Source: Candidatus Bathyarchaeota archaeon (lineage in GTDB: Archaea > Thermoproteota > Bathyarchaeia > Bathyarchaeales > DTEX01). From it: a stretch of DNA of 39,307 nt. The notes beneath the pieces are model-generated. The model did not search any database and was not told the origin of the DNA. It worked only from the letters and a program-made list of their open reading frames with translations. Location of the stretch: positions 1-39,307 of the forward strand of contig JAGTQA010000017.1 in NCBI GenBank assembly GCA_018396975.1, given 5' to 3'. Positions 16,039-24,767 of this stretch are shown in pieces; position 1 is the stretch's first letter, and every line of letters starts with the position of its first letter. Both the position numbers and the translations under genes were made by a program.

Positions 16039-16533
16039 CTATGGTGCTCTAATCCTAGATATTTTGGAGGTTAGGTCGGCCACCATCTGCCCGAATTCCC
16101 TACATAGCTCCTTATCCTCATCGCTCTCCGGAGCCCCAACAATCGCCAGCCCATAATGCTTGTCATTCGGGTTCCCCTTAACTATCATTCCATGAATCAG
16201 CATAGCTTTAACCATCGACAATATAGTTGTTTCAGCCCCGGTTGCTGTTCCACCGGATGTTGTAAATGCAGCCCCAACCTTACCCTCAAGCTTACCATGT
16301 ATCTCCACACTCCTATCTATCAGATCCTTTATTTTTGCGCTCATCCCACCATAGTATGTTGGCGACCCAATAATTATCCCATCAGCATTCAATAGGTCAT
16401 TTAATGTTGCCTCCTCAACCCTCTTAACTATACAGTTTACGCCACTAACTCTCCTAGCACCCTCAGCAATTAGAAATGCAGCCTTCTCGGTGTTCCCCGT
16501 CCTCGAATCATAGACTATGAGTAGATTCACCAT
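16039..16533 (-). CDS. flavodoxin/WrbA-like flavoprotein
   Basis: The 164-residue protein begins VNLLIVYDSRTGNTEKAAFLIAEGA, a flavodoxin phosphate-binding loop. It continues with GIIIGSPTYYGGMSAKIKDLIDRS and AAFTTSGGTATGAETTI, the second and third FMN contact loops, which are WrbA/NAD(P)H-quinone reductase-like. The ATG at 16533 has GGGGTG seven bases upstream; a TTG at 16548 would add five residues. It stands between the nucleotidylyltransferase and the divergent nucleoside hydrolase. Likely role is two-electron reduction of quinones or electron carriage; the partner is unknown. Confidence 0.88.
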   Translation of the reverse strand: MVNLLIVYDSRTGNTEKAAFLIAEGARRVSGVNCIVKRVEEATLNDLLNADGIIIGSPTYYGGMSAKIKDLIDRSVEIHGKLEGKVGAAFTTSGGTATGAETTILSMVKAMLIHGMIVKGNPNDKHYGLAIVGAPESDEDKELCREFGQMVADLTSKISRIRAP

Positions 16534-16598
16534 GAGAGGGCACCCCAAAATTAATTATCCGGGCAGAGTAATAAATCTTTGTGAGTGGAGTGTTGGGC

Positions 16599-17519
16599 AT
16601 GAAGAAGATTATTCTCGACACAGATATCGGAACAGATGTTGACGATGCTCTGGCACTGGCACTCGCCATAAAGTCTAGGAAAGATATAGAGTTGAGGGCT
16701 GTAACCACCGTTCATGGGGATGTTAATTTAAGGGCGAAAATAGCTAGGAAGATGCTTAAAATTTCCGGGTTGGAACATATTCCCGTAGCTGCTGGGATAT
16801 CCCAGCCATTAATGAGAGATAGACCGGTTCTAGGGTGGGCTGGGTATGAGGGCAGGGGCTTCTTAACCCCGGAAGATGAAGGGTTAAAGCCATGCGAAAC
16901 CCACGCGGTTGACCTGATAATTTCGGAGATAATGTCTATGAAGGGTGAGATCACACTAGTCTCTGTAGGGCCTCTGACAAACCTCGCCGCCGCTATAATA
17001 AGGGAGCCGAGAATAGCTGAGAATATTAAAGAGATTATAGTTATGGGTGGTGTAACTAGGCTCTTCAACGGTTTAAATCTTCCCTACAGGGAACATAATA
17101 TTCTCTGTGATCCCGAAGCCGCAAAGATAGTTTTTAGCTCAGGAGCGCCAATAATAATGGTTCCACTCGATGTGACGCTAAAAGTCTACATTGAGAGAAA
17201 AGACTTAGATAAGATCTCGATGGTTGGATCTCCTTTAACGGATGCTATAGTCTTAATGGTTAAGGAATACTTGAGTATTGTGAATAGGGATTATACTTGG
17301 CTCCACGACCCATTAGCATTAGCCGTCTCAATAGATCCAAGCCTAGTGAAGATGATAGATATGAGGATACTTGTAGAGACTAGAGGAGAATATACGACTG
17401 GGCAAACAGTGGCTCTGCCAGCTAAACCGGGAGAGACTGGTGTGAGAGTATGTGTAGACGTGGACATCAATAGATTTAAGGACTTTTTCATGAGCAGGAT
17501 TTGCGAAAAACAATCATAG
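16599..17519 (+). CDS. inosine-uridine-type nucleoside hydrolase
   Basis: The 306-residue protein (ATG at 16599, GGAGTG upstream; a GTG at 16581 would add six residues) has the family signature IILDTDIGTDVDDALAL, whose Asp residues bind Ca2+ and the ribose. Also present are VGPLTNLAAAI near residue 118, IIVMGGV, and the late motif WLHDPLALAVS with the His and Asp near the active site. Such enzymes cleave nucleosides into base and ribose. The next gene on the strand, 130 bases on, resembles a 2-keto-3-deoxy-pentonate dehydratase, so salvage or catabolism of pentose is a reasonable guess. Base specificity is unknown. Confidence 0.92.
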   Translation: MKKIILDTDIGTDVDDALALALAIKSRKDIELRAVTTVHGDVNLRAKIARKMLKISGLEHIPVAAGISQPLMRDRPVLGWAGYEGRGFLTPEDEGLKPCETHAVDLIISEIMSMKGEITLVSVGPLTNLAAAIIREPRIAENIKEIIVMGGVTRLFNGLNLPYREHNILCDPEAAKIVFSSGAPIIMVPLDVTLKVYIERKDLDKISMVGSPLTDAIVLMVKEYLSIVNRDYTWLHDPLALAVSIDPSLVKMIDMRILVETRGEYTTGQTVALPAKPGETGVRVCVDVDINRFKDFFMSRICEKQS

Positions 17520-17651
17520 GTGCAATCTTGGCAGTTAAGAAGTGTTGTTGGAGGCCAAAAAAGGTTTCATAAACTATAGTGATTAGGTGCATACCCACAA
17601 CCCTTAAATTCTCAGTAAGTTATTCTTTCTTTTTAAGCGGAGGATACAGAA

Positions 17652-18554
17652 TTGAGGATAATCCGCTTCTCATCCCCCTATGGGAACCGCATCGGTGTTT
17701 GGGTGAATGATGAAGTAATTGATGTAACTGAGATCTGCGGGAGCCCCATTCAATCCTTTCTGGATTTAGCATCTAAGGCAAGTGAGGCTGGTAAGTCCAT
17801 TGATGGCTTCCTTAAAGATCTTATTGAGCGGAGAGGCAAGGAGCTCCCCACCTACTCATATGGGAAGATTGAAAGGTGCGAAGACAATCTTCGACTTTTG
17901 ATCCCAATAGTCCCCCCGGAAGTTTGGGGCTGCGGGGTAACATATAGGCGGAGCAGAGAGGCTAGGGAACGAGAAACCGGCGTGAAAGGATTATATGACC
18001 TAGTTTATGACGCGATTAGACCGGAAATCTTCTTTAAGGCCACAGCCCACCGCTGCGTGGGGCCTGGGGAGGAAATAGGTATAAGGGGTGATTCAAAGCG
18101 AAGTATACCTGAGGCGGAGCTCGCGTTTATCTTAGGGTTCAATCAGGAGATCCTCGGCTTTACAGCCGGAAACGATGTCTCCTCAAGTGATATAGAGGGT
18201 GAGAACCCACTTTATCTTCCACAAGCAAAGATATTTGATAGGTGCTGCGCCCTAGGCCCATCAATTCTAACCGTTGATGAGGCTGGAAAAGAACCTAAGC
18301 TGCGTATAGAATGCAGGGTTTTCAGGTCTGGGAATACCGTCTTTGAAGGCTCAACAAGCACTTCAGAGATGAGGAGGAGCATTGAGGAGCTTAGATCATA
18401 TCTCTGCAGATATAACCCCGTTCCCCCAGGTTCTGTATGTTTAACCGGGACAGGAATAATTCCTCCGGAGGACTTCTCTTTGAGGGATGGGGACATAGTT
18501 GAGATCACTATTGAAAAGATTGGGACTCTGAGAAATCCCGTTAGGCGCCTCTAA
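17652..18554 (+). CDS. 2-keto-3-deoxy-D-arabinonate dehydratase-like FAH-superfamily protein
   Basis: This 300-residue protein belongs to the fumarylacetoacetate hydrolase superfamily. It closely follows the Sulfolobus 2-keto-3-deoxy-D-arabinonate dehydratase (KdaD) pattern as I recall it: PPEVWGCGVTY, YDAIRPEIFFKATAHRCVGPG, EAELAFIL, ENPLYLPQAKIFDRCCALGP and GSVCLTGTGIIPPEDF. Mg2+ ligands would be the two Glu of EAELAF and the Asp of the NDVSSSD segment. KdaD makes 2-oxoglutarate semialdehyde in oxidative pentose breakdown. The start is TTG at 17652 behind a strong GGAGGAT. No other pathway enzymes (dehydrogenase, aldehyde oxidation) are adjacent, so specificity is inferred from similarity alone. 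Confidence 0.82.
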   Translation: MRIIRFSSPYGNRIGVWVNDEVIDVTEICGSPIQSFLDLASKASEAGKSIDGFLKDLIERRGKELPTYSYGKIERCEDNLRLLIPIVPPEVWGCGVTYRRSREARERETGVKGLYDLVYDAIRPEIFFKATAHRCVGPGEEIGIRGDSKRSIPEAELAFILGFNQEILGFTAGNDVSSSDIEGENPLYLPQAKIFDRCCALGPSILTVDEAGKEPKLRIECRVFRSGNTVFEGSTSTSEMRRSIEELRSYLCRYNPVPPGSVCLTGTGIIPPEDFSLRDGDIVEITIEKIGTLRNPVRRL

Positions 18555-18673
18555 CTCACTAGTCCTCTCTATGCCTAGGGGGTGGTGAGGAATCGAAGAG
18601 AATCGAGGATTTCAAAAAGAGAGAATACTATATGTAGGTGTTCTCTTAAGCTAGGTTCAGGCAATTTCGCTCT

Positions 18674-19603
18674 CTAGGCTGGTGACAAGCGCCTCACATA
18701 TTTATATGCCCCATTGGCCGCGATTATTGCTTGTCCAATAGCTGTCCCAATCTGCTTCACAGGACATGCTGTTACATCCCCGGCGGCGAAGACCCCTGCA
18801 ATGTTAGTTTCTTGATTAGAGCCTACAATTATGTAGCCTTGCTCATCAACATTTATTCCCGACGCCTTTGCAATTTCACTATTTGGGCTCTCGCCGACGC
18901 ATATAAAGACTCCATCAACAGCCAATTCAGTCTCACCGCCAGTCTCATTATTGAAGAGGGTCACACTCTTAACTTTAGTATCTCCACTAATCTTTTTAAC
19001 TTCAGTGTTCCATAAGATTTCAATCCCGCTCTCAATGAGCCTATTGAGATAGATCTTCTCAGCCCTCAGCTCCCTCCTTCTATGAGCCAAGTAGACTTTC
19101 GATGCGATTTTAGACATATATATGGCTGATGTAGCAGCGGTGTTCCCACCGCCGACCACGAGAACCCTCAAGCCCCTAAAGAATGCACCATCACATAGGG
19201 CGCAATAGCTCACTCCTCTACCCTCAAACTCCTCCTCTCCCGGAGCGCCAAGCCTTTTATGTCTTGAGCCAGATGCAATAATGACTGCGCTGGCTAGGTA
19301 CTCCGCCCTCTCAGTTACAACGATCTTGCCTTCATCCCTAAACTCCAGCTCACTAACACCTTCAAACTCATGGATCTCAACGCCAAACTTCAGGCACTGT
19401 TCAGTCATCCTCTTGGCCAGATCCCAGCCACTTATCCCCTCTGGGAAACCGGGGTAATTCTCTATCCAAGGTATTGTGAGGAGTTTTCCTCCGGCCTGCC
19501 CAGCATCTAGCACCAGCGTCTTGAGGCCGCTTCTGGCACCGTATATTCCGGCCGTTAACCCAGCGGCTCCAGCTCCAATAATTACTAGGTCCCATCTCTC
19601 CAT
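18674..19603 (-). CDS. trxB: thioredoxin-disulfide reductase
   Basis: The 309-residue flavoprotein has FAD-binding LVIIGAGAAGLTAGIYGARSG near residue 6, the NAD(P) site VLVVGGGNTAATSAIYMSK, and the redox motif CALC (Cys134 and Cys137, counted from the ATG at 19603). It ends with GVFAAGDVTACPVKQIGTAIGQAIIAA. It transfers electrons from NAD(P)H to thioredoxin or a glutaredoxin-like partner. After the second GxGxxA/G motif the protein has HRRRELRAEK, in favour of NADPH. A GTG at 19615 would add four residues, but GGTGGGAG before the ATG at 19603 supports the later start. No thioredoxin gene is adjacent. Confidence 0.95.
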   Translation of the reverse strand: MERWDLVIIGAGAAGLTAGIYGARSGLKTLVLDAGQAGGKLLTIPWIENYPGFPEGISGWDLAKRMTEQCLKFGVEIHEFEGVSELEFRDEGKIVVTERAEYLASAVIIASGSRHKRLGAPGEEEFEGRGVSYCALCDGAFFRGLRVLVVGGGNTAATSAIYMSKIASKVYLAHRRRELRAEKIYLNRLIESGIEILWNTEVKKISGDTKVKSVTLFNNETGGETELAVDGVFICVGESPNSEIAKASGINVDEQGYIIVGSNQETNIAGVFAAGDVTACPVKQIGTAIGQAIIAANGAYKYVRRLSPA

Positions 19604-19710
19604 TGCTCCCACCACAACTTAACCAGATTATTCTTTCGTCTTTTTATTTCATAAAGGCTATTAGGGTCGAAATAAGCTATCTAGAATTTAGAGCTTGACT
19701 GGTGGTTAGC

Positions 19711-20151
19711 GTGGCTGGCGGAGAGAAGAGGTTCGAGTTTCTGGAGCATATGGCAGATGTTTACATAGCTGCTTATGGGGGGGATTTGGCCGAGGCTTTT
19801 GAGAATGCTGCCCTAGCAATGTTTGAGGCTATGACCAATACATCCGATGTTGAGCTGAAGATTGAGGAAGACGTTGAGGTTGAGGGACATGATGAACAAT
19901 CCCTGCTTTATAATTGGCTTGAGGATCTCCTCGTAAGGTTTGAGGTTGAAAACATGCTATACTCAAGGTTTAAGGTGCTATCTATAGAGGAGGTTGATGG
20001 AAAATTTAGGCTTAAAGCGAAGATTTATGGGGAGCCCTTTGATCCGGAGAAGCATAAGCAAAAGGTTGGGATAAAGGCAGTGACATATCATCGCATGGAG
20101 ATCAAGAGAGAACCAAGCAATACAGTGGTGAAGTTCATACTCGACATATAA
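19711..20151 (+). CDS. archease, RNA ligase RtcB cofactor
   Basis: The 146-residue protein has the archease pattern FEFLEHMADVYIAAYGGDLAEAFENAALAMFEAMTN. It contains the metal-binding Asp of HMAD and ends with the highly conserved DPEKHKQKVGIKAVTYHRMEIK and a terminal VKFILDI with the last Asp. Archease helps RtcB become guanylylated in tRNA ligation. The start is probably GTG at 19711, four bases after GGTGGT; another GTG at 19702 is in frame. RtcB is not in the window. The gene is divergent from trxB. Confidence 0.93.
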   Translation: MAGGEKRFEFLEHMADVYIAAYGGDLAEAFENAALAMFEAMTNTSDVELKIEEDVEVEGHDEQSLLYNWLEDLLVRFEVENMLYSRFKVLSIEEVDGKFRLKAKIYGEPFDPEKHKQKVGIKAVTYHRMEIKREPSNTVVKFILDI

Positions 20152-20230
20152 AGACTAGTTCCACATATAGTCTAACATATTAAAAAGGATTAAATTTTTG
20201 TGCGGAATGCCACTAATATTGGTGCTCCAG

Positions 20231-20575
20231 ATGGATGCTGAAGAAGCTAGAGCCCTATCTAAAGACATAAAGGTCGCTAAGCAGACATTTAATATCGCCG
20301 CGAACGCCATGAGAGAAATCGGCGAATCCATTAAGCCCGTGAGGCGTTTGGTGGGCGCAAAGGACGGTGGAGTTGGATCAAAATTGATTGCAGCCGGCGC
20401 AGCATGCATAGCTTTTCCGGAACCCCTCTTCTCAGATGTAATAGGCCTAGCGCTCCTCACCGCTGGCCTAATTATTAATGGGGGTAGAAATCTAACGGTT
20501 ATGGATGTCCTTAGAGAATATAGGAAGGTTGAGACTGAGTTGAGAAGATCTATCTCTTCACTGATACTAATCTAG
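20231..20575 (+). CDS. small membrane-associated hypothetical protein
   Basis: From the ATG at 20231 (GGTG six bases upstream) the product has 114 residues. The frame is open to a TTG at 20198. An N-terminal helical, charged half (DAEEARALSKDIKVAKQTFNIAANAMREIGESI) precedes a hydrophobic region, residues about 52-88, with two possible membrane or buried helices (KLIAAGAACIAFP and VIGLALLTAGLIING). A basic helical end (VLREYRKVETELRRSI) follows. I do not recognise the family. It lies 79 bases after archease on the same strand. Confidence 0.55.
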   Translation: MDAEEARALSKDIKVAKQTFNIAANAMREIGESIKPVRRLVGAKDGGVGSKLIAAGAACIAFPEPLFSDVIGLALLTAGLIINGGRNLTVMDVLREYRKVETELRRSISSLILI

Positions 20576-20634
20576 CTAGTTTGATGAGGGTTTCTCTAGG
20601 AGAAGTCTTAATCCTTTAGAAATTTATTCCGGTT

Positions 20635-23600
20635 CTAAATTGGGAGGGAATGATATATCTTTTCCTTCTCTGTGTATTCTAGGGCTAGGCGCCTAACGAA
20701 GGAGGCTGTCTGCCATACATTCTCCCTCGCCCAATATACGGATAATGGAGTTCTTGAGGATAGCTTAATTGTGTAGCCGGAGCGTCTATCTCCGGTGGCG
20801 AAGAGAATATTCTCTGTGTTCACGTAATTAGATCCATGCTTATAGGAGAATTTTAGGCGTAGGCTCTCCGGCTCATTTATGTCGCCCTCAAGTCTCACCC
20901 CCTCAACCTTCTCCTCAAATTGTGATGGTCCACTATAATCTCTCATCCTCTTCTCCATGAAGATGAAGAAGCCCCTCAAATCCCAAGGACTGGTAATCTT
21001 CAGCGGCACATCAACAATCCACTTATCGTCCCCGGTCATCCCCTTGCTGGGCAGCGCAAATCTCCTTAGAAGCGATGGAGTCATTTTAATGGATGCCTTT
21101 AGGGCCGGTATGAGAGAGCCAACCATTGAGGAGGCTATTGATAGGAGGAGGGCTAGCATGCACCAAGAGGCTTCAGCCTTATACTTAACTACTGGCGCTA
21201 GATTAAGAGAGAAGAAAATATGGTAATTTGTAAGCCCGAATAGATAGCCTAGGCTCCCAGCTATAAAAGCCATTATTAGAGCCTCACATAGGAATATGGC
21301 CGCTATCTGTGTTGGATTCAAACCTATAGTTGACAAGGACATTATCTCACGCCTCCTCTCATAAACGGAATTTAGTAGTGTGATCCCAACGTTTAGTGAT
21401 GTTAGAACAAGCAATATTGAGCTCTCAGCAAACCCGTAAGCTATCAGCTTATGGCCTATATATAGGCGTTTGAGAACCCCTCCAAGCGATACAAAGGCTT
21501 CAACTCTGGAGAAAGTAAGCGTTAACACCCTTGCGAGTGGAAATGCCTGATCATCACTCAGTGTTCGGGCAACAACCCTAACCACGTCAATATTTATTGG
21601 GAGGCTAAGAGCCGCGCTATCGAGAACTATCACCACGTCCTCGGGCGAAACATACTCAGAGGTGTAGGAGAGGCCCTCGCCGGAGAATACAATTCTAACA
21701 TTCTGCGGCAGAATCGACTTACCATTCAAATCATTAATACCCTTAAGTTTCTCGGCGTCAAATATGCCAACAACCCTGAAGGTTCTTTCACAGAATATCA
21801 CTGTACTGTTGATGTTAACCCCTAGATTGATGCTCGCCCTATCACTTATTAGTATTCCGTCAATGTCGTTATCGCCTAGAAAGCTGCCGGCGCTAATGAT
21901 CTTATCTAAGCCGGTGACGGCTGCTTCTGAGCTCGGCTTTACCCCTAAAACACCAAAAATATTATAGTGTCTCTCCTCGCCTTCCACAGTAATCGATAGC
22001 TGACCTATAGGTGTGGGTGAGAGGGAGACTTGTGGAAGAGTCTTTAGTAGAGGTGCCACCAAACATACATTCTCATGCCTATTAAGCCACTCCAAAATTT
22101 TGGGATCTAGGGGACCGTAGGGGTTTATCTCGTTAGATGGTCGCTGGCAGACAAATATGCCATCTGATGGGGCAATACCCCTAGCCTTCTCCACGACAAA
22201 ACCCTCCTCAAATGAGAGCGATGTTAAGTTTATGAAGGCTAGGATGGACACCGCTATCGTGATTGTAACAAGGAAAGTCCTAATTCTCCTCCTCTTAAGA
22301 TTCTCAGCCGCTAGGGAGAAGGACGAAACTATGGCGCTTCTTAGAGACAAGGTTCTCCTATCGCTCTTCTCACCGTGTGTGTAGGGCGCATTAATCACTA
22401 TAAACCCTAGGAGGAATGATGCCGCTATAAGGGCTAGGATGGATAGGGGCTTGAGCGGTGTTCCAGCAAGCGGATTATACTCTGGCTCCTGAGCCACCTT
22501 ATAACCTGGATAAGCATAATACAATATGAGAACCAAGATTGTGTAGACTAGTATGCTGGCGAGGATCCTTCTCTGCCTATCTCTGAATAGGAGGGCTCCG
22601 AGTGATGAGGAGGAGATGCCGATGAATGGTGTAAGAAAACATATTGATGCCACAGAGTTCTGGAAAGTGCTTAGGAGGGAGTTCTCAACATCCTTCAGAA
22701 TCAAATATGCCTCATAAAGATCTGCTTGGCAAACGTCATAATCTCCCTTAGAGAGGAGATGGCGCGCCCCATCTAGTAGGGTCTCAGCCTCCTGAATCCT
22801 CGACCTCTCATATATTGATAATACTCCAATTTTATCCGCCAGAGAACTAACGTATTTTATGATTCCAGGTATGTTATTATAGGCTTCGACAAGCAATCTA
22901 TGCTCCTTTAGGCTTAATATTTCATACCCACCCTGCTCAAAACGTAGGCTGCTCCCATTCTGCGGAATCACAAAATTGAAAAGCTCATCATAGATACCGT
23001 ATCTCCCCGAGTACTGGAGTATACTAACCCTAATCTTTACCTCTAAGTTTGCGGGTACAAACATTATTCTGCTCTCGCTCATCAAACCCCTTCCAGCGAT
23101 AAAACTGGTCACTATGCTGGCATTAACCGTGGAGATCCCTTCGCCTATTATCTCACATGAGAAAAATGTCTCGTCCGGTCTGAAGAATGGATCCCCTATT
23201 AAGCGGATTGATGCTCCGGGCAATAGCGAGAACTCAAGATAATACTCTCTTGAGCCATCATTACGCAAGAGCCTATAGGATGGGACATAATCCATTCCCA
23301 ATGTCGCGTTATCATCGTAGTATGCGAAGAGCACCATTTCACTACTTAATGGATTATATAGGAGCAGCGTTCTCTCAGCATAGATCTCGAAGAGACCTGA
23401 GGAGTTAGTCTCGGCAATCACCTCCAAGTTTTCTCCATAATTCTCCTGCCAGATAATAGGCATATTCCTCCTAATCCAGAGACCACGATGGATCACGCAA
23501 ATCTTGGCGCCGGCTATGGGCCTACCAGTCTCGGAATCGATAACATAACCATAAACCCTAACCTTTTGATCACCATCCTCAGCACATATTAAGGTTAACT

Positions 23601-23682
23601 GAGAAGATAGGATCATGAATGATGCTAGAAGGAGTGCTAAAATGGCGGCGGGTTTCAGCATGCCAAGTCTATCAGATTCCAT
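20635..23682 (-). CDS. large FtsX/MacB-type membrane protein with N-terminal CarboxypepD-reg domain
   Basis: From the ATG at 23682 the protein has about 1015 residues. It starts with a signal or anchor helix (PAAILALLLASFMILSS), then a carboxypeptidase-regulatory-like beta-sandwich (VRVYGYVIDSETGRPIAGAKICV). After an extracellular segment and a helical stretch come three membrane helices, then a MacB-like unit: an anchor near NLKRRRIRTFLVTITIAV, a periplasmic-type domain, and the FtsX core with three helices around YERRREIMSLSTIGLNPTQIAAIFLCEA. This design fits ABC-type permeases that couple ATP hydrolysis to events outside the cell. No ATP-binding subunit is adjacent, so the partner must be elsewhere, or it works differently. 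A TTG at 23721 would add 13 residues. Confidence 0.85.
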   Translation of the reverse strand: MESDRLGMLKPAAILALLLASFMILSSQLTLICAEDGDQKVRVYGYVIDSETGRPIAGAKICVIHRGLWIRRNMPIIWQENYGENLEVIAETNSSGLFEIYAERTLLLYNPLSSEMVLFAYYDDNATLGMDYVPSYRLLRNDGSREYYLEFSLLPGASIRLIGDPFFRPDETFFSCEIIGEGISTVNASIVTSFIAGRGLMSESRIMFVPANLEVKIRVSILQYSGRYGIYDELFNFVIPQNGSSLRFEQGGYEILSLKEHRLLVEAYNNIPGIIKYVSSLADKIGVLSIYERSRIQEAETLLDGARHLLSKGDYDVCQADLYEAYLILKDVENSLLSTFQNSVASICFLTPFIGISSSSLGALLFRDRQRRILASILVYTILVLILYYAYPGYKVAQEPEYNPLAGTPLKPLSILALIAASFLLGFIVINAPYTHGEKSDRRTLSLRSAIVSSFSLAAENLKRRRIRTFLVTITIAVSILAFINLTSLSFEEGFVVEKARGIAPSDGIFVCQRPSNEINPYGPLDPKILEWLNRHENVCLVAPLLKTLPQVSLSPTPIGQLSITVEGEERHYNIFGVLGVKPSSEAAVTGLDKIISAGSFLGDNDIDGILISDRASINLGVNINSTVIFCERTFRVVGIFDAEKLKGINDLNGKSILPQNVRIVFSGEGLSYTSEYVSPEDVVIVLDSAALSLPINIDVVRVVARTLSDDQAFPLARVLTLTFSRVEAFVSLGGVLKRLYIGHKLIAYGFAESSILLVLTSLNVGITLLNSVYERRREIMSLSTIGLNPTQIAAIFLCEALIMAFIAGSLGYLFGLTNYHIFFSLNLAPVVKYKAEASWCMLALLLSIASSMVGSLIPALKASIKMTPSLLRRFALPSKGMTGDDKWIVDVPLKITSPWDLRGFFIFMEKRMRDYSGPSQFEEKVEGVRLEGDINEPESLRLKFSYKHGSNYVNTENILFATGDRRSGYTIKLSSRTPLSVYWARENVWQTASFVRRLALEYTEKEKIYHSLPI

Positions 23683-23755
23683 GACACAATCTTTCCACCT
23701 TGAGGATTTAAGGTTTTTCAAAAATAATGGGGTGCCGATTTAATATGGCTTAAAC

Positions 23756-24352
23756 TCAGCCCCAAGACTTAAGCCCACTTAAAATATACTGGATTGCTAT
23801 CGCGGCTATTAGCAGAGCCATGACCCTAGCAATAATTACAGCGCCATTCTTCCCCAATATTTTATAGATTGGCTCAATATAGCGGAGCGTTAACCACACT
23901 ATTGTGAAGACTATCACCACCGAGAATATTGTCACGACCTCTCCAAACTCCTGAAGATTCAGTATGGTTGTTGTTATCGCTCCGGGCCCTACCAGAAGCG
24001 GAACCGCTATTGGGACCACGCCAATGCTCTCCGGTGTTACGCTCTCCTCCCAGCCGCCAGCAATCAATATCCTGATCGCAATTATCAGCAGCAGTATCCC
24101 GCCAGCAATCATGAAGCTCTCCAGCGAGATTCTGAAGATATTAAGTATCTCCCTACCAGCCACAGCAAAAAGCAGTAGGAGAATTAAGCCGGAGATCGTG
24201 GCCATATGGAATATCCTCCTCCTCTCCTCAGAACTCATCCTCTCAGTCAAACCTATAAAGATCGGTATATTCCCAAATGGGTCAACAATTATAAACAGCG
24301 ATATTGTACTCTTAATTAGGGCCGGAAGCATGATTAGCAGAGTCTCAAACAT
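23756..24352 (-). CDS. MarC family integral membrane protein
   Basis: The protein (198 residues from the ATG at 24352) has about six hydrophobic helices and the MarC signatures SLFIIVDPFGNIPIFIGLT near the N-terminus and VPIAVPLLVGPGAITTTI in the middle. The polypeptide frame extends upstream to a GTG at 24466, but the extra 38 residues are not membrane-like. A TATA-like GGTTAAATAC (24373-24383) sits about 28 bases before the chosen ATG, consistent with a leaderless transcript. MarC proteins are often assumed to be transporters, but their substrate is unknown. It lies downstream of a RAM-domain gene on the same strand. Confidence 0.88.
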   Translation of the reverse strand: MFETLLIMLPALIKSTISLFIIVDPFGNIPIFIGLTERMSSEERRRIFHMATISGLILLLLFAVAGREILNIFRISLESFMIAGGILLLIIAIRILIAGGWEESVTPESIGVVPIAVPLLVGPGAITTTILNLQEFGEVVTIFSVVIVFTIVWLTLRYIEPIYKILGKNGAVIIARVMALLIAAIAIQYILSGLKSWG

Positions 24353-24468
24353 ATGAAATTTTATGTAAGAGACAGTATTTAACCTTAGACTTTCCGCCGC
24401 CAAATAGGGTACTATAGGAGGGGGAGAGGCTATTCCGGAAGATAGGGAGGTATCATCTATTATCACGG

Positions 24469-24708
24469 CTACTCCCTTAGAGGTGGCGGTATGGTGATTA
24501 GGGTCTGCGTTCTAAGAACCCCCTTTATACCTTGAACCCTCTCAATAATTTTTCCGAGATCCTCCATTCTCTCAAACTCAACTTGGATTATATCATCAAA
24601 TTGCCCAGTTACGGCATATGCCTCCCTAACACCTTCAATCTTAAGCGCAGCCTCAGCAACCTTCCAAATCATGCCAGGCTCGGAATTAACTAGGATATAG
24701 GCTTTCAT
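24469..24708 (-). CDS. stand-alone Lrp/AsnC ligand-binding (RAM) domain protein
   Basis: The 79-residue protein (MKAYILVNSEPGMIWKVAEA onward) is a single alpha-beta RAM domain. Features are the N-terminal strand, GVREAYAVTGQFDDIIQVEFE, and the last strand TQTLITI. It has no helix-turn-helix. Such proteins bind amino acids and can form octamers or pair with DNA-binding Lrp proteins. Extra upstream codons to 24765 are in frame but include a TATA-like CTTTTATATTTTAAG (24733-24747) whose expected start site is at about 24712, so a leaderless start at 24708 is likely. Confidence 0.85.
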   Translation of the reverse strand: MKAYILVNSEPGMIWKVAEAALKIEGVREAYAVTGQFDDIIQVEFERMEDLGKIIERVQGIKGVLRTQTLITIPPPLRE

Positions 24709-24732
24709 AGGCACCAGAGAATATAGCACGCT

Positions 24733-24747
24733 TAAAATATAAAAGGT
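24733..24747 (-). promoter_or_regulatory. TATA box of the RAM-domain gene
   Basis: On the minus strand CTTTTATATTTTAAG is centred about 32 bases before the ATG at 24708. This places the transcript start within a few bases of the codon and argues that the upstream in-frame codons are not translated. Confidence 0.45.
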
Positions 24748-24767
24748 TTGGTGGTAAAAGGCCAAGT

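Noticed and set aside
24353-24466. N-terminal extension of MarC
   Set aside because: The extra residues contain no membrane helix and span a TATA-like element placed correctly for the later ATG.
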